The notes under the pieces were generated by a model that saw nothing but the letters and a program-made list of their open reading frames with translations, was not told the DNA's origin and did no database searches. The position numbers and the translations under genes were made by a program. A stretch of DNA of 64,000 nt from Lentzea albidocapillata (GTDB lineage: Bacteria; Actinomycetota; Actinomycetes; Mycobacteriales; Pseudonocardiaceae), in NCBI RefSeq assembly GCF_000719115.1, contig NZ_JOEA01000010.1, positions 62,001-126,000 of the forward strand. Reading direction: 5' to 3'. This document shows, piece after piece, positions 25,876-33,967 of this stretch (within the stretch, counting starts at the first letter, position 1; every line of letters begins with the position of its first letter).

Positions 25876-27123
25876 ATGTCCCACTCCGCCCGTCTCTCCG
25901 ACTACCGCGCTGCCCTGACGACCCCCGGCATGCGCGGCCCCGTGGTCGCGTCACTGCTCGCCCGGCTGCCCATCGCGATGGTCGGGCTCTCGCTGCTGCT
26001 CTACGTCGAGCGCGCGACGGGGTCGTTCGCGGTCGCCGGCATGGTCTCGGCGGCGGCGCTGACGGGTGTGGCACTCGGTTCCGTCATCCAGGGCCGGCTG
26101 ATCGACCGCTTCGGCCCGACCCGCCCCCTGCTCTGGGTGACCGGGATGTTCGCCGTCTTCGTCACCGTCGCCGTGCTCGCCGTCGAGGCGGGCGTGTCGG
26201 TGTTCGTGCTGGTCCCGCTGGCTCTCGGTGTCGGCGCGACCGAACCGATGGTGGGCTCGGCGTCGCGTGCGCTGTGGGAGCGGATGGTCCCGGCCGGCCC
26301 GACGCGGATGGCGGGTTACGCCTACGAGGCGATCAGCATGGAGGTCTTCTTCATCCTCGGACCGGGTCTCGCCGGTCTGCTGCTGGCCGCGCCGTGGGCG
26401 GGCACCGGTGTCATCGTCGGCGCCGTGCTGATGGTCATCGGTGCGATGTGGTTCGCGTTCAACCCCGTCGTGCGCGCCTGGGGTCCCGTCGTGCAGGCAC
26501 CGCGCCCGTTGCTCGGCGCCTTCGCCTACCCCGGCATGCGCACGGTGGCGCTGGCCGCGCTGGGCTTCGGTGTGACCATCGGCTTCGTCGAGGTGGCCGT
26601 GCCGGCGTTCGCGAAGGCCGCGGGTCACGCCTCGATGGGTGGCCTGATGCTGTCGCTGTGGTCGATCAGCTCGGTGGTCTTCGGCGTGCTCTACGGCATG
26701 CGCCCGTGGCCGCGCCCGATGCACCTGCGCCTGCCGGTGCTGCTGGGCGGCTTCGCGCTGCTGACGTTCCTGCTCTCGATCCCGCTGACGCTGATCGGTC
26801 TCGCCATCGCGTTGTTCCTGGTGGGCACGCTGATCACGCCGCAGTCGACCGCGCACTCCGCGGCGATCGAGCAGGTCACGCCGAACGGCATGGCCGCCGA
26901 GGCGTTCGGCTGGGTGATCACCTCGGTGACCGTCGGCCTCGCCATCGGGCAGGGTCTGTCCGGCCAGCTGATCGAGCACTTCGGCACGCGGCCGGCGTTC
27001 GTCGCGGCAGGCGTCGCCGGGCTGCTGATCGCTCTGGCGGTCTGGCTGCTGCGCGGCACCGTGCAGCGCGGCGTGCCCGCCGAGGTGCCGGCCCGTTCCG
27101 ACATGGAACTCGCCTCGCGCTAG
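25876..27123 (+). CDS. MFS transporter
   Basis: A 415-aa membrane protein with twelve predicted helices. The loop 2-3 motif reads GRLIDRFGPTRPLL, and the second half repeats as GQLIEHFGTRPAF. It resembles the two tandem MFS proteins at 48.6-51.0 kb (shared LLARxP..GxxLxLxV start, then an AxxMxGPxxG-like segment), so all three belong to one drug-exporter-like group. ATG 25876 has no RBS and appears leaderless. The repeated TGGTAC sites suggest local repression, but no regulator gene is adjacent. Substrate unknown. Confidence 0.87.
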   Translation: MSHSARLSDYRAALTTPGMRGPVVASLLARLPIAMVGLSLLLYVERATGSFAVAGMVSAAALTGVALGSVIQGRLIDRFGPTRPLLWVTGMFAVFVTVAVLAVEAGVSVFVLVPLALGVGATEPMVGSASRALWERMVPAGPTRMAGYAYEAISMEVFFILGPGLAGLLLAAPWAGTGVIVGAVLMVIGAMWFAFNPVVRAWGPVVQAPRPLLGAFAYPGMRTVALAALGFGVTIGFVEVAVPAFAKAAGHASMGGLMLSLWSISSVVFGVLYGMRPWPRPMHLRLPVLLGGFALLTFLLSIPLTLIGLAIALFLVGTLITPQSTAHSAAIEQVTPNGMAAEAFGWVITSVTVGLAIGQGLSGQLIEHFGTRPAFVAAGVAGLLIALAVWLLRGTVQRGVPAEVPARSDMELASR

Positions 27124-27134
27124 ATCCAGTCGCT

Positions 27135-27164
27135 GAAGGGCTCGGTGTTCGCACCGGGCCCTTC
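27135..27164. terminator. Bidirectional hairpin between convergent genes
   Basis: GAAGGGC-T-CGGTG and CACCG-G-GCCCTTC pair (12 bp plus a T-G pair) around a TTCG loop. It serves the MFS gene on + and lies 3 bases outside the stop side of the clamp gene on -. Confidence 0.8.
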
Positions 27165-27166
27165 TC

Positions 27167-28258
27167 TCACGCCACCGAACGCATCGGCACCACGAGGTAG
27201 GTGAGCTCGACGCCGTCTTCACCGGGCGGCGACGTCAGCACCGTCGAGCGCAGGCCGTCCTGGATCTTCAGCTCGATCCGGCGGCCGGCGAACGCCTTCA
27301 GCGCGTCCGCGAGGTAGCGGGCCTGGAACGTCTTGGTCAGCCGGTCGCCCTCGACCGTGGCCTTGACGAACTCCTCCGACTCGCCCTGCTGCGGGTCGCT
27401 GCCCTTGACCCTGACCTCCGAGTCCTCGACCTGGATGGTCACGGCCTGGTGCGGGCCGCCGTAGGGCGTGGCTCTGCGGACGGCGCGCGCCAGCGCGTCG
27501 GCGTCCACGAGCACCGTGCTGTCGATGACTGCCTCCAGGAGTCGGCGCGCGCGGTCGTCCGGGAACGGAGCGGCCAGGAGCGCGGTGGAGATCGAGTTGT
27601 TGCCCCAGGCGAGGCCGATGCGGTCCTCGTTCGCGTGCAGGGCGACCTTGTTCGTCGCTTGCCGGGCCGCCTCGACGATGGCCTTCGCAGGTACCAACAG
27701 GTCGACTTGACCTTGTTGTTCCCACGGCAGTGTGGCGTAGGCCATGCGATAGCGGTCCGTGGCCATGAAGTGCAGCTTGTGGGCGTCCGACTGGATCCGG
27801 ATGCCGGTGAAGATCGGCAACGCGTCGTCCTTGCTCGCCGCGCCCGCCACGGCCGCGATGATCCGGAGCTTGGCCGCGTCGATGTGGCCCTGGAGCTCCG
27901 GCAGCACCGGGACACCGGGGTGGTGGGCGAGGTCGAGCAACGGGAGCGCGAACCTCGACGTGGGCGTGCGGATGGCCAGCCGCTGACCCTCGACCTTGAG
28001 CCTCACCTGCGGCTCGTCGAGCGCCTGCAGGGTCGCGGCCAGCAGCTTCGCGGGCACGAGCACCTCGCCCTCGGTGTGCACCGTCGCGTAGACGCTCAGG
28101 CGCACGCCGTGCTCCTGGTCGCTGCCCGCGACCTCCACGTCGGTGCCCGCCTTCAGGCGGAGCCCGGCCAGCACCGGGTCGAGCACGCGGGTCGGCAGCA
28201 GCCGCGCCACCTCGGCGGCGGCACCGGCGAGCTCGGCTGTGGTGACGGTGAGGTCCAT
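27167..28258 (-). CDS. DNA polymerase III beta-clamp homologue (second DnaN)
   Basis: A 363-aa protein with the three-domain sliding-clamp layout. Recognisable clamp stretches are KDDALPIFTGIRI, HFMATDRYRMAYATLPW, LLVPAKAIVEAAR and the C-terminus YLVVPMRSVA, which corresponds to the YLLMPVR end of DnaN. It is well diverged: the canonical dnaN lies beside dnaA and recF, and none of those are here. A clamp paralogue could serve a repair polymerase or modulate replication. ATG 28258 has GGAAGC just upstream. Confidence 0.82.
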   Translation of the reverse strand: MDLTVTTAELAGAAAEVARLLPTRVLDPVLAGLRLKAGTDVEVAGSDQEHGVRLSVYATVHTEGEVLVPAKLLAATLQALDEPQVRLKVEGQRLAIRTPTSRFALPLLDLAHHPGVPVLPELQGHIDAAKLRIIAAVAGAASKDDALPIFTGIRIQSDAHKLHFMATDRYRMAYATLPWEQQGQVDLLVPAKAIVEAARQATNKVALHANEDRIGLAWGNNSISTALLAAPFPDDRARRLLEAVIDSTVLVDADALARAVRRATPYGGPHQAVTIQVEDSEVRVKGSDPQQGESEEFVKATVEGDRLTKTFQARYLADALKAFAGRRIELKIQDGLRSTVLTSPPGEDGVELTYLVVPMRSVA

Positions 28259-28318
28259 GCTTCCGGACGCTAGCGGGCACCCCTGACAATTTCGGGCGCC
28301 CCGGCCCCGGCTGGGACC

Positions 28319-29209
28319 TCAGGCACCCGCCTTGCGGCGCGCCAGGTCGATGATCCGCTGCAGGTGCAACCCACGCCGCACGTCGCATTCGTGCGTGGTG
28401 ATGCCGCTGTCCACCATCGCCACGAAGTCGTCGAGCAGGTTCGTGAAGCACTCCAGCGCGGGCGTGTCCCGGTTCGTCAGGGTGCGGTGGCCCTCGGTGC
28501 CGAAGACGGTGAAGTCCGCGAACGGTGGCTGCATCGGCAGCGAGAGGCAGAGCGAGACGGTGCTGGTGGCGCCGCCGGCGTGCTGGAGGATCAGCTGCCA
28601 CAGGCCGGTATCGGTGACGTTCGCGGCCAGGACGTCGGTGATCTCGCCCAGGGCGGCGTCGAGCAGGTCGAACGCGTGCGGGCCCACGTCGTCCAGTGCG
28701 CCCTTGTCGTGGCGCCACGGGGAGTTCGAGAACGGTCCGTCGAGCAGTGCACCGGAGATCCAGCGGCTGTCGGCTCCGGTCCAGCCGCCGGTGCGGTGCA
28801 GCTGGGCCAGCATCTGCTTGGTCTCGGGGGCGTAGCGGCGGGTCAGCACGACCAGGGACGCGACGCCCGCCTCCTCCACTGCCGCCACGAGCTCCGTTGC
28901 CACCTCGGCGTTTTCCGCGATCGGCTTCTCCAGAACGAGATGCTTGCCCGCGCGCGCCGCCTCGATCGCCATCGGGCCCTGCACGCCCGGCGGCACGCAG
29001 AACGCCACGGCGTCCACAGTGGACAGCATCGCCGAGTAGTCCTCGAACGGTTCCGCGCCGAAGGAGCCGGCCAGCGAAGCGGCCGCTTCCGGACGGCGCG
29101 CCCACACGCCGGTCAGCGTGGTGCCGGGATGGTTCGCGATTCCGGGGCCGTGGATCATCTGGGCCCACGGGCCCGCACCGACAAGTCCTACGCGCAGCTG
29201 TTCGTCCAC
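28319..29209 (-). CDS. Gfo/Idh/MocA-family oxidoreductase
   Basis: A 296-aa NAD(P)-dependent dehydrogenase. The N-terminal Rossmann motif is VGLVGAGPWAQMIHGPGI and the family signature EKPIAENAEVATELV carries the catalytic lysine. The C-terminal half is the alpha/beta substrate domain with DDVGPHAFDLLDAALG. GTG 29209 has AGGA seven bases upstream; the longer frame upstream is noncoding shadow. Substrate, probably a sugar or inositol derivative, cannot be read. Confidence 0.87.
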   Translation of the reverse strand: MDEQLRVGLVGAGPWAQMIHGPGIANHPGTTLTGVWARRPEAAASLAGSFGAEPFEDYSAMLSTVDAVAFCVPPGVQGPMAIEAARAGKHLVLEKPIAENAEVATELVAAVEEAGVASLVVLTRRYAPETKQMLAQLHRTGGWTGADSRWISGALLDGPFSNSPWRHDKGALDDVGPHAFDLLDAALGEITDVLAANVTDTGLWQLILQHAGGATSTVSLCLSLPMQPPFADFTVFGTEGHRTLTNRDTPALECFTNLLDDFVAMVDSGITTHECDVRRGLHLQRIIDLARRKAGA

Positions 29210-29223
29210 TCGCACATCCTGCC

Positions 29224-29580
29224 TCAGGAGTAACTGGCCTTGGGGACGAAGATCTCGCCGCCGTTGTCGAACTTCAGGCGCACGCCGTCCTCGGCGGGCT
29301 CCCGCTTCGGCTCGTGACCCCAGCCACCGGGCACCGTCACCACGTAGCCGCGATCCGCTGACGGACCGAGCCAGATCTCGTAGTGGGTGGTGCCGACGAC
29401 CCGTTCGATCTTCTTCACGTACATGCCCGGCGCGGTGGGGGTCGGTTCGACACTGGTCACGGTCGTGCTGTCCGGCACGAACATCACCACGCCCGCCACC
29501 GCGGTGAGGCCTGTGCCCATCACCGCGCCCAGCAGGAACAGCAGGACCTTCACCAGGCAGCCGGAGACGTTCGTCGCCAT
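29224..29580 (-). CDS. Small membrane-anchored protein of unknown function
   Basis: A 118-aa protein. One N-terminal transmembrane helix (VKVLLFLLGAVMGTGLTAVAG) is followed by an extracytoplasmic domain of about 85 residues with YEIWLGPSADRGYVVTVPGG and a beta-rich end (GVRLKFDNGGEIFVP). Only one cysteine, in the membrane anchor. ATG 29580 has GAGG upstream. It runs into the Gfo/Idh gene with a 14-base gap, so they may share a transcript. I do not recognise the family. Confidence 0.68.
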   Translation of the reverse strand: MATNVSGCLVKVLLFLLGAVMGTGLTAVAGVVMFVPDSTTVTSVEPTPTAPGMYVKKIERVVGTTHYEIWLGPSADRGYVVTVPGGWGHEPKREPAEDGVRLKFDNGGEIFVPKASYS

Positions 29581-29619
29581 CACACCATCCTCGAGTAAGC
29601 GCGGTCGTACGCTCGGAGG

Positions 29620-30414
29620 ATGCCCGACGACATGACCTTGCCGGGAAACCTGGTACCCGCAACGCCGGTTTCCCAACCCGCCGAGGCACGGGACGCCGTC
29701 ACCGTGGTGCTGCTGCGCGACGGCGCCGAGGGCCTCGAGGCCTTCCTGCTGCGCCGCGTGAAGGGCATGGCGTTCGCGGGCGGCATGACCGTCTTCCCCG
29801 GCGGTGGTGTGGATCAACGCGACGCCGACACGTCCGTCGCGTGGACCGGTCCGCCGCCGGAGTGGTGGGGCGAGATCTTCGACGTCGACGCGGCGACGGC
29901 CCGTGCGTTCGTGTGCGCGGCCGTTCGCGAGATGTTCGAGGAGTCCGGCGTGCTGCTCGCGGGCCCCGACGCCACCTCGGTGGTCGCGGACACGAGGGAC
30001 TACGCACAGGCCCGGCAGCAACTGGTCGACCGCGAGCTCTCCCTCGCGCAGTTCCTCGCGGCGAACAACCTCGTCCTGCGCGCGGATCTCCTGCGGCCGT
30101 GGGCGAACTGGGTGACCCCGTACGACGAGCCCCGCCGCTACGACACCCGTTTCTTCGTCGCCGCGCTGCCGTCGGGGCAGAAGGCCGACGGCGAGACGAC
30201 CGAGGCCTCCGACGCGGCCTGGCAGACCCCCGCGGCCGCCATTCAGGACGCCCAGGAGGGTCGCCGCATGCTCATGCCGCCCACCTGGCGCACCCTCGAC
30301 GAGGTGGGCGCTCTCGGCAGCGTCGAGAAGGTCATGGCCGAGGAACGCAGCATCGAGAAGATCATCCCCAAGCTGATCCGCGACGGCGACGTCATCCGGG
30401 TGGTGTTCCAGTGA
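29620..30414 (+). CDS. Nudix hydrolase, NUDT7/NUDT19-like
   Basis: A 264-aa Nudix protein. GMTVFPGGGVD is the first half of the Nudix box and AAVREMFEESGVLL the second, but about 40 residues are inserted between them, as in the NUDT7/19 acyl-CoA diphosphatase group. It overlaps the next gene by four bases (GTGA). ATG 29620 abuts GGAGG and lies seven bases after TACGCT (29607-29612), so leaderless translation is more likely than RBS-driven; ATG 29632 is an alternative. Confidence 0.85.
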   Translation: MPDDMTLPGNLVPATPVSQPAEARDAVTVVLLRDGAEGLEAFLLRRVKGMAFAGGMTVFPGGGVDQRDADTSVAWTGPPPEWWGEIFDVDAATARAFVCAAVREMFEESGVLLAGPDATSVVADTRDYAQARQQLVDRELSLAQFLAANNLVLRADLLRPWANWVTPYDEPRRYDTRFFVAALPSGQKADGETTEASDAAWQTPAAAIQDAQEGRRMLMPPTWRTLDEVGALGSVEKVMAEERSIEKIIPKLIRDGDVIRVVFQ

Positions 30415-31220
30415 GCGGCTCTCCGCTGATCGGCGCCCGCGCGCAGCACCCGCGGTACGGCGAGCTGCGCCAGATCACCGAACACGCCGCCGTGCTGCTG
30501 GCCGGCAATCCGTCCCCGATGACGCTCGACGGCACGAACACGTGGCTGCTCAAGGCCCCGGACGCGACGTCGTACGTGGTCGTCGACCCCGGCCCGCTCG
30601 ACGCCGCCCACCTCAAGCGCATCGCGGAAGTCGGCCCGATCGCCGAGATCCTGCTGACCCACGGGCATCCCGACCACTCCGAGGGCGCGCGGGAGTTCGC
30701 AGAACTCGTGAAGGCCCCGGTGCGCGCGCTCGACCCGACGTTCACCTACGGATCAGAGGGCCTCACCGACGGCGATGTGATCACCAGCGCCGGCCTGGAG
30801 CTCCGCGTCCTGGGCACGCCCGGCCACACCAGCGACTCGCTGTGCTTCGTGATCGACGGTGAGGCGGTGCTGACCGGCGACACCGTTCTGGGCCGCGGCA
30901 CGACGATCGTCGCCCACCCGGACGGCAGGCTCGGCGACTACTTCGAGTCGCTCAAGCTTCTCGCCGAACTGCCGGAGAACACCGCTGTCCTGCCCGGCCA
31001 CGGTCCCGAGCTAGCGGACGCGGGCGAAGCGGCGCGGATGTACCTCGCGCACCGCACGCAACGCCTGGAACAGGTCCGCAAGGCCGTCCAGGAACTCGGC
31101 GGCGCACCGACGCCGCGCCAGGTCGTCGAGGTCGTCTACGCGGACGTCGACAGGGTGCTGTGGCCCGCCGCCGAGTGGTCGGTGCGGGCCCAGCTGGAGT
31201 ACCTGCGGACCGGTTACTGA
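30411..31220 (+). CDS. Metallo-beta-lactamase-fold hydrolase (LACTB2-like, Rv3677c position)
   Basis: A 269-aa MBL-fold protein. THGHPDHSEGA is the zinc motif HxHxDH, with GTPGHTSDSL, LTGDTVLG and PGHGPE supplying the remaining ligands. A C-terminal winged-helix-like tail follows, as in LACTB2-type RNases/hydrolases. GTG 30411 overlaps the Nudix stop. In mycobacteria the same gene lies next to crp and ridA. The natural substrate is uncertain; it is not a resistance enzyme. Confidence 0.88.
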   Translation: MSGSPLIGARAQHPRYGELRQITEHAAVLLAGNPSPMTLDGTNTWLLKAPDATSYVVVDPGPLDAAHLKRIAEVGPIAEILLTHGHPDHSEGAREFAELVKAPVRALDPTFTYGSEGLTDGDVITSAGLELRVLGTPGHTSDSLCFVIDGEAVLTGDTVLGRGTTIVAHPDGRLGDYFESLKLLAELPENTAVLPGHGPELADAGEAARMYLAHRTQRLEQVRKAVQELGGAPTPRQVVEVVYADVDRVLWPAAEWSVRAQLEYLRTGY

Positions 31221-32341
31221 GGCTGGTGGCCGTTGTTCGAGGCCCCGAACGCCGACTGACGCGACGAGGACCGGTCGATCTGCCAGCGCCCGCTGTCGGT
31301 GGCCGGTGACCCGGTCTGCTCCCGTTGCGCCAGCTCCTCGTGCAGCTGCTGCAACAGGGCCCGCTCGCGCTCACTGAGGTTCGCGTCCACCGAGGACGGC
31401 TCGGCGGGCTCGGCCAAAGCCGCCTGCAGGGCCGCGAGCTCGTCGGGCTTGAGCTCGGTGGTGATCTCGGCCCGGTTGATCGGCATGGGCTCGGGAAGCG
31501 CCTCGATCTCGGGCTCCACGGTGGCCATCGGGATGCGCTTCACGGGCTTGGGCGGGAAGGGCTGCGAGCCCTCCATCGCCGGGGGTGCGGAACGAGTGCG
31601 TCGTGAGCCGGTCTCTTCCAGTTGCTCCGGCGCCGGTGTCGGCTCGGCCACCGGCGCCGGAGCCGGAAGCTCCTCGGCGGGCTGGTCGAACCAGGCTTGC
31701 TGCTGCTGTGAAACGTGGTCGGCCATCGGGGCCGGGGCACCGGAGATCGGCACCGCGAGAGACGACGTCACGGCGGCGGCGTGGTACTCGCTGACCTGCA
31801 CACCGGTCGTCAGGACCTCGACGGCGGCGCGGACGCCCGCCTTGCGCAGCACCGAGTCGATCCGGTAGGCGGTCGCGGGCGCGAAGCCCTGCGGACCGAT
31901 GTCCACCAGCACCACGCGCTGCGGTAACGGGCCCGGCGTGGAGCCCGTGGGCGAGGAACGCCAGACGCACCGCACCGAGCGGATGTCCGGCAGCACCGAC
32001 ACCGCACGGGTCAGGTCGCCGGCGATGTCCGAGGCCGGGTCGGTCTCGGAGGTGAAGCGGTGCCTGATGAACGGCAGCATCTCGACCACCGGCAGGCGGT
32101 CGGTCAGCGACGCGTCCGAGCGGACCTCGTGGAGGATCCACGTGATGGACGCGCGCTCGTCGGGAAGCACCGGGATGCTGCCCGCGACGAGCGAGCCGAC
32201 GAGCAGCTCGATCGAGCGGTCCAGTTCTCCGACCGCGAGGAACTCGCGGGCCTGCGACAGAGCGGCGTCGTCCACGCGCCCGGCCATCGACAACAGGAGA
32301 TCGTGGAGACGGACCGGCAGGCCGACACCGTCGTTCGTCAC
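31214..32341 (-). CDS. Unknown protein, paralogous to its neighbour, with proline-rich tail
   Basis: A 375-aa protein without recognised family. Residues 1-200 form a folded domain (LHDLLLSMAGRVDDAALSQAREFL; VRCVWRSSP; VLVDIGPQGFAPATAYRI; VQVSEYHAAAVTSSL) that aligns along its whole length with the next gene. Residues 205-375 are low complexity, rich in Pro, Glu and Gln, and probably disordered. No signal peptide, membrane segment or metal motif. GTG 32341 has AAGGAGAG five bases upstream. It follows its paralogue after 11 bases. Confidence 0.75.
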   Translation of the reverse strand: MTNDGVGLPVRLHDLLLSMAGRVDDAALSQAREFLAVGELDRSIELLVGSLVAGSIPVLPDERASITWILHEVRSDASLTDRLPVVEMLPFIRHRFTSETDPASDIAGDLTRAVSVLPDIRSVRCVWRSSPTGSTPGPLPQRVVLVDIGPQGFAPATAYRIDSVLRKAGVRAAVEVLTTGVQVSEYHAAAVTSSLAVPISGAPAPMADHVSQQQQAWFDQPAEELPAPAPVAEPTPAPEQLEETGSRRTRSAPPAMEGSQPFPPKPVKRIPMATVEPEIEALPEPMPINRAEITTELKPDELAALQAALAEPAEPSSVDANLSERERALLQQLHEELAQREQTGSPATDSGRWQIDRSSSRQSAFGASNNGHQPQ

Positions 32342-32352
32342 GTCAACTCTCC

Positions 32353-32955
32353 TTAGCTGAGCACCAGGTGCTCATCGGACTCGGCGCCGGCGCACACCAG
32401 CTCGGATGCGGCCAACGCCGCCCGGTGATAGGGCGGAAGGTCCATTCCGGACGACATGACCTCTACACACGGGTCGTGCTCGCCCAACGCTCGCAGAACG
32501 CGCTGCAACTCACCGGTCAGCCGGGCGTGGCCGGTGGTGGCCGCCACCAGCAGGACGCGGTTGATCCCGGAGGGACCGATGCGCCAGCAGGAGCGAACCT
32601 CACCGACCCCGTGCCGGCCTCGCAGCGTGGCACCGAGAACGACGGTCGCGGAATCACCCATCGGCACCCGATCGGGTGATTCCGGGGAAAAGGTGTAGTC
32701 GGTGGCAGGCAGTTCGTCCAGTCCTTTGACCGAACTGAGCGCACCGGGTTCCGCCCCGTAGGGCACCAGCGCGTCCTGCAAAAGGCGCAGTTCCTGATCG
32801 GTCAGAGGGATGCGTCCGTGCAGAAGGGTGCGCGGCAACGACCGCGCGAGCACCGCGTACGCGTCTGAAGCGGCCCAGTCCCGGTACCGCCACAGCAGCT
32901 CGTCCGGGAGGCGCCCGGCGAGCCGCAGCAGCAGTTCGTGGCACGTGTCCGACAT
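32353..32955 (-). CDS. Unknown protein, shorter paralogue of the 31.2-32.3 kb gene
   Basis: A 200-aa protein. CHELLLRLAGRLPDELLWRYRDW at the start and VRSCWRIGPSGINRVLLVAATT, then MDLPPYHRAALAASEL near the end, match the N-terminal domain of the downstream gene in the same order. It lacks the proline-rich tail. The pair looks like an ancient tandem duplication. ATG 32955 has AAGGGTG upstream. It lies 40 bases after ridA in the same direction, so DUF4177, ridA and both paralogues may form one transcript. No function can be assigned. Confidence 0.75.
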   Translation of the reverse strand: MSDTCHELLLRLAGRLPDELLWRYRDWAASDAYAVLARSLPRTLLHGRIPLTDQELRLLQDALVPYGAEPGALSSVKGLDELPATDYTFSPESPDRVPMGDSATVVLGATLRGRHGVGEVRSCWRIGPSGINRVLLVAATTGHARLTGELQRVLRALGEHDPCVEVMSSGMDLPPYHRAALAASELVCAGAESDEHLVLS

Positions 32956-32995
32956 GTCACACCCTTCAGCAGAACCCGTAACCCGAACCGGGAAC

Positions 32996-33451
32996 TCAGA
33001 CCTCGACGATCAGTTCGATCTCCACCGGAGCGCCGATCGGCAGCTCGGCCACGCCCACGGCGGAGCGGGCGTGCTTGCCCTCGTCACCGAAGATCTCGCC
33101 GAGCAGCTCGGAGGCGCCGTTGATGACACCCGGCTGACCGGTGAAGCCCTCGGCGGAGGCCACGAACCCGACAACTTTCACGACTCGCTTGATCGAGTCA
33201 ATCCCCACGAGCGCGTGCACGGCCGCGAGAGCGTTGAGGATGCACGTCGCCGAGTACTGCTTGGCCTCCTCGGGGGAGACCTCGGCGCCGACCTTGCCGG
33301 TGGCGGGCAGCTTGCCGTCGACGAACGGCAGCTGGCCGGACGTGAACACCCACTGGCCGCTCTGCGTGGCGGGCACGTACGCGGCGAGCGGGGCGGCGAC
33401 GCCGGGCAGCTCGATGCCGAGCTCCTTGAGGCGGTTGCTCCAGGTGGTCAC
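32996..33451 (-). CDS. RidA-family enamine/imine deaminase (Rv3678c position)
   Basis: A 151-aa RidA/YjgF protein. RidA proteins hydrolyse reactive 2-aminoacrylate and related imines from PLP enzymes. Family segments are VFTSGQLPFVDGKLPATG, ATCILNALAAV and the C-terminal GAPVEIELIVEV. The usual arginine of the NCRC-type motif region is not obvious, so it may belong to a variant subgroup. GTG 33451 overlaps the upstream DUF4177 stop by four bases. Confidence 0.87.
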   Translation of the reverse strand: MTTWSNRLKELGIELPGVAAPLAAYVPATQSGQWVFTSGQLPFVDGKLPATGKVGAEVSPEEAKQYSATCILNALAAVHALVGIDSIKRVVKVVGFVASAEGFTGQPGVINGASELLGEIFGDEGKHARSAVGVAELPIGAPVEIELIVEV

Positions 33452-33603
33452 GCCTTCACCCGCTTCAGGTACGCGACGTGCTGCTCACCGGTCGGATTCG
33501 TCAGCACGGTGACCAGTTCCCAGCCGTCCTCGCCCCACTGGTCGAGGATCTGCTTCGTGGCGTGGATCAACAACGGCACGGTCGCGTACTCCCACTTCGT
33601 CAT
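33448..33603 (-). CDS. DUF4177 small protein upstream of ridA
   Basis: A 51-aa gene: MTKWEYATVPLLIHATKQ at the start, then WGEDGWELVTVL, and a basic end VAYLKRVKA. This is the DUF4177 pattern (WEY...DGWELV). Its TGA overlaps the ridA GTG. TAGGCT (minus strand, 33610-33615) lies six bases before the ATG, so the operon mRNA is probably leaderless. Actinobacteria commonly keep this tiny gene before ridA. Function unknown. Confidence 0.85.
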   Translation of the reverse strand: MTKWEYATVPLLIHATKQILDQWGEDGWELVTVLTNPTGEQHVAYLKRVKA

Positions 33604-33671
33604 GCGCGGAGCCTAACTTGCCACCCGAGCGGAGCCTGCGCGGTTGGTGCGATTGGAGCTACCTTGATCAC

Positions 33672-33923
33672 ATGGAGACCTGGCGGATCATCGCCACCGG
33701 CCTGTTCGCGGCGGGTGGGCTGGTGATGGTGCTCGTCGCCATGGCGCAGGTGCGTGACCGCAAGCACAGCCAGCGCGTCGCGGTGGTCCAGGCCGGACTG
33801 ATCGGACTGGTGGTCGTGGTCGTCATCACGGCCAGCATCGCGCTGTGGCTGCCGTCGGTCGTGGCCTGGGCCTTGGTCGCCGCCACCGCCATGGCCGTTC
33901 TCTTCCTCACCATGGTCGATTGA
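33672..33923 (+). CDS. Small two-to-three-helix membrane protein
   Basis: An 83-aa, very hydrophobic protein: METWRIIATGLFAAGGLVMV forms the first helix, then a short basic loop (RDRKHSQRV), then two more hydrophobic stretches. ATG 33672 sits six bases after TACCTT (33660-33665), so it may be leaderless. It lies between the divergent DUF4177-ridA operon and the ATPase pair. Family not recognised. Confidence 0.6.
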   Translation: METWRIIATGLFAAGGLVMVLVAMAQVRDRKHSQRVAVVQAGLIGLVVVVVITASIALWLPSVVAWALVAATAMAVLFLTMVD

Positions 33924-33967
33924 CCGACCGGTCCACCTTCGACCGATTTCACACATAGTCTGGACGT

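Noticed and set aside
27167..28258. Chromosome origin, because of the dnaN-like gene
   Set aside because: No dnaA, recF or gyrB and no DnaA-box cluster are visible around it.
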